Source: Proteobacteria bacterium UBA652 (GTDB taxonomy: Bacteria; Pseudomonadota; Gammaproteobacteria; Nitrosococcales; Methylophagaceae). From it: a DNA stretch of 42,371 nucleotides. This document shows positions 40,901 through 42,371 of this stretch, piece by piece (positions within the stretch are counted from its first letter, which is position 1; each line of letters starts with the position of its first letter). Both the position numbers and the translations under genes were made by a program. The DNA lies in NCBI GenBank assembly GCA_002299915.1, contig DBOG01000054.1, forward strand, positions 1 through 42,371, read 5' to 3'. The notes under the pieces were generated by a model. That model did not search any database. It saw nothing but the letters and a program-made list of their open reading frames with translations, and was not told where the DNA came from.

Positions 40901-42218
40901 AGATTTAGCTTTTGCAGTGCGAGCGGTAGGGGAAAAGGTGTATTATCAACCAAAATCCGTTGTGATACATTTTGAAGGTATTACATCAGGCACAGATATT
41001 GCCTCGGGTATTAAACGCTATCAAGTCGTTAACCAAGAGAAATTTTTGGTTAAATGGCAGCAAGCGTTAGCACAGCAGCCCAAGCCCAAGCTTGGAATTG
41101 AACAAGCGCGGCTACATGGAAAGACGAAGCGAGTATTGATTTATGATGCCTGTGTGCCTACGCCAGATCAAGATTCAGGCTCTTTACGAATGGTCAATTT
41201 GATTCAGATCTTGCAACAATTAGATTATCACGTTGTTTTTATGGCAGAGAACCTTCCGTTCACAGCAAACTATACCCCCGCACTGCAGCAAATGGGTGTT
41301 GAGTGTTTGTATCAGCCCGACATCACCTCCCCCATTGACTACTTTCAAGAAAAAGGTCAGCACTTGGATGCCATCATTGTCAGCCGTTATTATATTGCGG
41401 CACCGGTGATGAAGATGATTCGTCAATATTGCCCAAATGCAACCTTGATTTTTGATACGGTTGATTTGCATTATTTACGGGAACAGCGGTTGGCGGAGTT
41501 TGAGGGTAGCAATAAGTTAGCAGCCGTCGCTGAAAAAACAAGAATAAAAGAACTTGCGGTTATCGAGCAGGCTGATGTTACCTTGGTAGTGTCTCCATTT
41601 GAGCAAGACTTCCTGAAAATAGAGGCGGCAAATTCGCGCGTTGAGATTGTATCGAATATTCACACGATTTATGGCCGTAGGAAAGGCTATGCACAGCGGC
41701 AGGATATTATGTTTGTAGGCGGTTATCAGCATACACCTAATGTGGATGCAATCACTTGGTTTGCCGAGCAAGTTTTCCCTTTGATTAGGCAAGAGCAGGA
41801 TATCAAATTACATATTATTGGCAGTAAAGCACCGAAGGAAGTGAAAGCGTTAGGAGAGATTGAAGGGATTATATTCCATGGTTTTGTAGAAGATATTGAA
41901 CCTTTTATGGATGATTGCCGTATTGCCGTTGCGCCGCTTCGCTATGGTGCAGGCGTAAAAGGCAAGGTCAATATGAGCATGAGTTATGGTCAGCCAGTGG
42001 TGGCCACCGCGATTGCCGCGGAAGGGATGAACCTTGAGAATGGACATGACATTTTAACCGCAGAGACCGAAGCTGAATTTGCCCAAGCGGTGATTAGGCT
42101 GTACAACGATAGCCAGCTATGGCAACAGCTTTCGGATAATGGATTAGAAAACGTAGCACAATGGTTTTCGTTTGATGCCGCTAAGGCAGCGCTTAAAGTT
42201 GTATTGGGAAACAAATAA
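37929..42218 (+). CDS. Giant three-module glycosyltransferase (GT4-GT2-GT4)
   Basis: At 1429 aa this is the largest protein in the window. Residues 1-215 are a poorly recognised region with GT2-like hints (IVFIDAQCGLPAYWL). Residues about 224-625 form a GT-B/GT4 module (VVLHTCTDWGGGMDKWVNDF; FTILLPGKMAAGKGEALL). A coiled coil follows (about 634-711) ending in SHSWKITAPLR, a motif common in such multi-module enzymes. Residues about 800-1015 are a GT2 module (RISIIIPVYNQFLHTYNCL, VIDDCSTDETSD, FLNNDTLVQSDWLDSLL, YYEDTDLAFAVRA). Residues about 1066-1425 are a second GT4 module (VLIYDACVPTPDQDSGSLRM; DIMFVGGYQHTPNVDAI; APLRYGAGVKGKV). It likely builds a repeating glycan. Confidence 0.93.
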   Translation: MKHLILDIQTQFIHIIAYNNTSSKKIELPHGFDGRQSLFDDKTLNGKLLRKAQNNLSERDKTIVFIDAQCGLPAYWLTRLITTLAASETAVVCSALSTYIFQLSPLAINTRFEGSPEQLDQLIYHLQPAHTWFETEQINQACFAVNRQAFAGAFARLLEMPSVLPAIACNHLLVQQVNPDTILEASNLPEIGDQNPLAAHPLAALQYQLASQAAAPPMLPGWLQLDDKPVVLHTCTDWGGGMDKWVNDFCDVEDQYHHLILLSQGEFFRQRYGEQFSLRLGGTQGLEIAHFDLSIPIASTTIKHSEYQRLLDDIIRRYGVQGVFVSTLIGHSMDCLRTGLPTIRIFHDYFPDWPALPALLDTDELDLQQALAQSAEGLLGEISPLVFAGWQQALTQAYVQDNVKLVAPDQSVIENLQKISTDKAYQSITVIPHGIPLFPPVEHQQNNLRFTILLPGKMAAGKGEALLVACLPELTEYRVILLGAGDKHDDYSGYPNVEVVADYQADTLPALLQYYQPDVAMILSTASETFSYTLSEMMQAAIPVVATARGALKQRIKHTETGFIVEPKAELVLSLITDRIQHPEKLAEVREHLRTTPQRSVQEAVSQYRDMWNGLLEQRVTYSVTETDERYAVQIAQQALNFKHALSQQQIQLEEQASIITERTNWAQNIQKEKEAGEAVYEQRETEYEQRISHDKAIHEEQVAKREQELSLIYNSHSWKITAPLRMTKKTLSAWRHKLDFNVTKMKTYPRRVINSLTSRGVKGTVAIIYHKLTHLTSQSEGVQEAVLVDIFTPFTITTHDQPRISIIIPVYNQFLHTYNCLASLAALESEQAIEIIVIDDCSTDETSDKIQMIEGIRYHRQLENGGFIVSCNQGAVLAKGEYLLFLNNDTLVQSDWLDSLLNVFSEYPDAGLVGSKLVYPDGTLQEAGGVIFSDASGWNVGRGGNPAAAEYNFVREVDYCSGASIIIRQTLFEQLGRFDTHYKPAYYEDTDLAFAVRAVGEKVYYQPKSVVIHFEGITSGTDIASGIKRYQVVNQEKFLVKWQQALAQQPKPKLGIEQARLHGKTKRVLIYDACVPTPDQDSGSLRMVNLIQILQQLDYHVVFMAENLPFTANYTPALQQMGVECLYQPDITSPIDYFQEKGQHLDAIIVSRYYIAAPVMKMIRQYCPNATLIFDTVDLHYLREQRLAEFEGSNKLAAVAEKTRIKELAVIEQADVTLVVSPFEQDFLKIEAANSRVEIVSNIHTIYGRRKGYAQRQDIMFVGGYQHTPNVDAITWFAEQVFPLIRQEQDIKLHIIGSKAPKEVKALGEIEGIIFHGFVEDIEPFMDDCRIAVAPLRYGAGVKGKVNMSMSYGQPVVATAIAAEGMNLENGHDILTAETEAEFAQAVIRLYNDSQLWQQLSDNGLENVAQWFSFDAAKAALKVVLGNK

Positions 42219-42303
42219 GCCAACTGATTTGTCAGTGACGAGTTATTGATGTGGAATAATATTTACGGGTAAAGCGGGAGATTTTCTTTGCGCCAGTTTA
42301 ATT

Positions 42304-42371
42304 ATGTTAACTTTTAAGAAATGGTATCCTGATGTTGATGAAGATGGTACAACACTTTTTTGCACGCTTAT
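42304..42371 (+). other. Possible start of a further gene, cut by the window end
   Basis: Two overlapping open frames run off the end: an ATG at 42304 (MLTFKKWYPDVDEDG) and an ATG at 42333 (MLMKMVQHFFARL). Neither has a clear ribosome site and only 22 and 13 codons are visible, so I cannot choose between them or say what is encoded. Confidence 0.25.

Overview
The window reads as a chromosomal segment of a moderately AT-rich Gram-negative bacterium, most likely a gammaproteobacterium. The evidence is the TatABC set directly after separate hisI and hisE genes, the mnmG-rsmG-parA-parB order, the TorF-like porin next to glnK-amtB, a type II secretion operon in the gene order of Xanthomonas Xps (E-F-G-H-I-J-K-L-M-N-D), and lipoprotein and outer-membrane signals. 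I cannot name the genus. No tRNA, rRNA, CRISPR array, transposase or phage gene was seen.

Layout. 1-100: REP-like intergenic repeat. 182-3335: tightly packed hisF-hisI-hisE, a HIT protein, then tatA-tatB-tatC. 3337-5451: recQ, convergent with the nitrogen block. 5617-8006 (minus strand): torF-like porin, glnK, amtB. It has a sigma54-type promoter and an NtrC-like site upstream of torF, an intrinsic terminator between torF and glnK, and two look-alike terminators after amtB. 8298-9901: lgt and an unknown protein with three YRG motifs. 9914-10267 (minus): dgkA interrupted by one in-frame TGA between two catalytic residues. 10364-14514: mnmG, rsmG, parA, parB. 14552-14821 (minus): a small unknown protein.

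From 14946 to 42218 every gene I call lies on the plus strand and almost all concern the cell envelope: a CmcI-type enzyme; the complete secretion operon gspE to gspD with an auto-lipidated secretin and a trailing lipoprotein; an exported 459-aa protein with highly-expressed-type codon use, its own promoter and a strong terminator; an exported cadherin-like protein; a periplasmic parvulin; a Wzt/Wzm glycan exporter whose ATPase carries a C-terminal extension; a methyltransferase with a helical tail; a double GT2 enzyme; an exported seven-bladed FG-GAP protein ending in a dockerin-like domain; and a 1429-aa GT4-GT2-GT4 glycosyltransferase.

Working together (inference): the block looks like a surface-building island. 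The T2SS exports folded surface proteins, the parvulin helps fold them, and the ABC exporter plus glycosyltransferases and methyltransferase make, cap and export a surface polysaccharide. The most unusual items are the TGA-interrupted dgkA, the terminator-gated glnK-amtB unit behind a sigma54/NtrC-type porin promoter, the T2SS-adjacent exported protein of unknown function, and the methyltransferase/Wzt pair that resembles a chain-capping export system.
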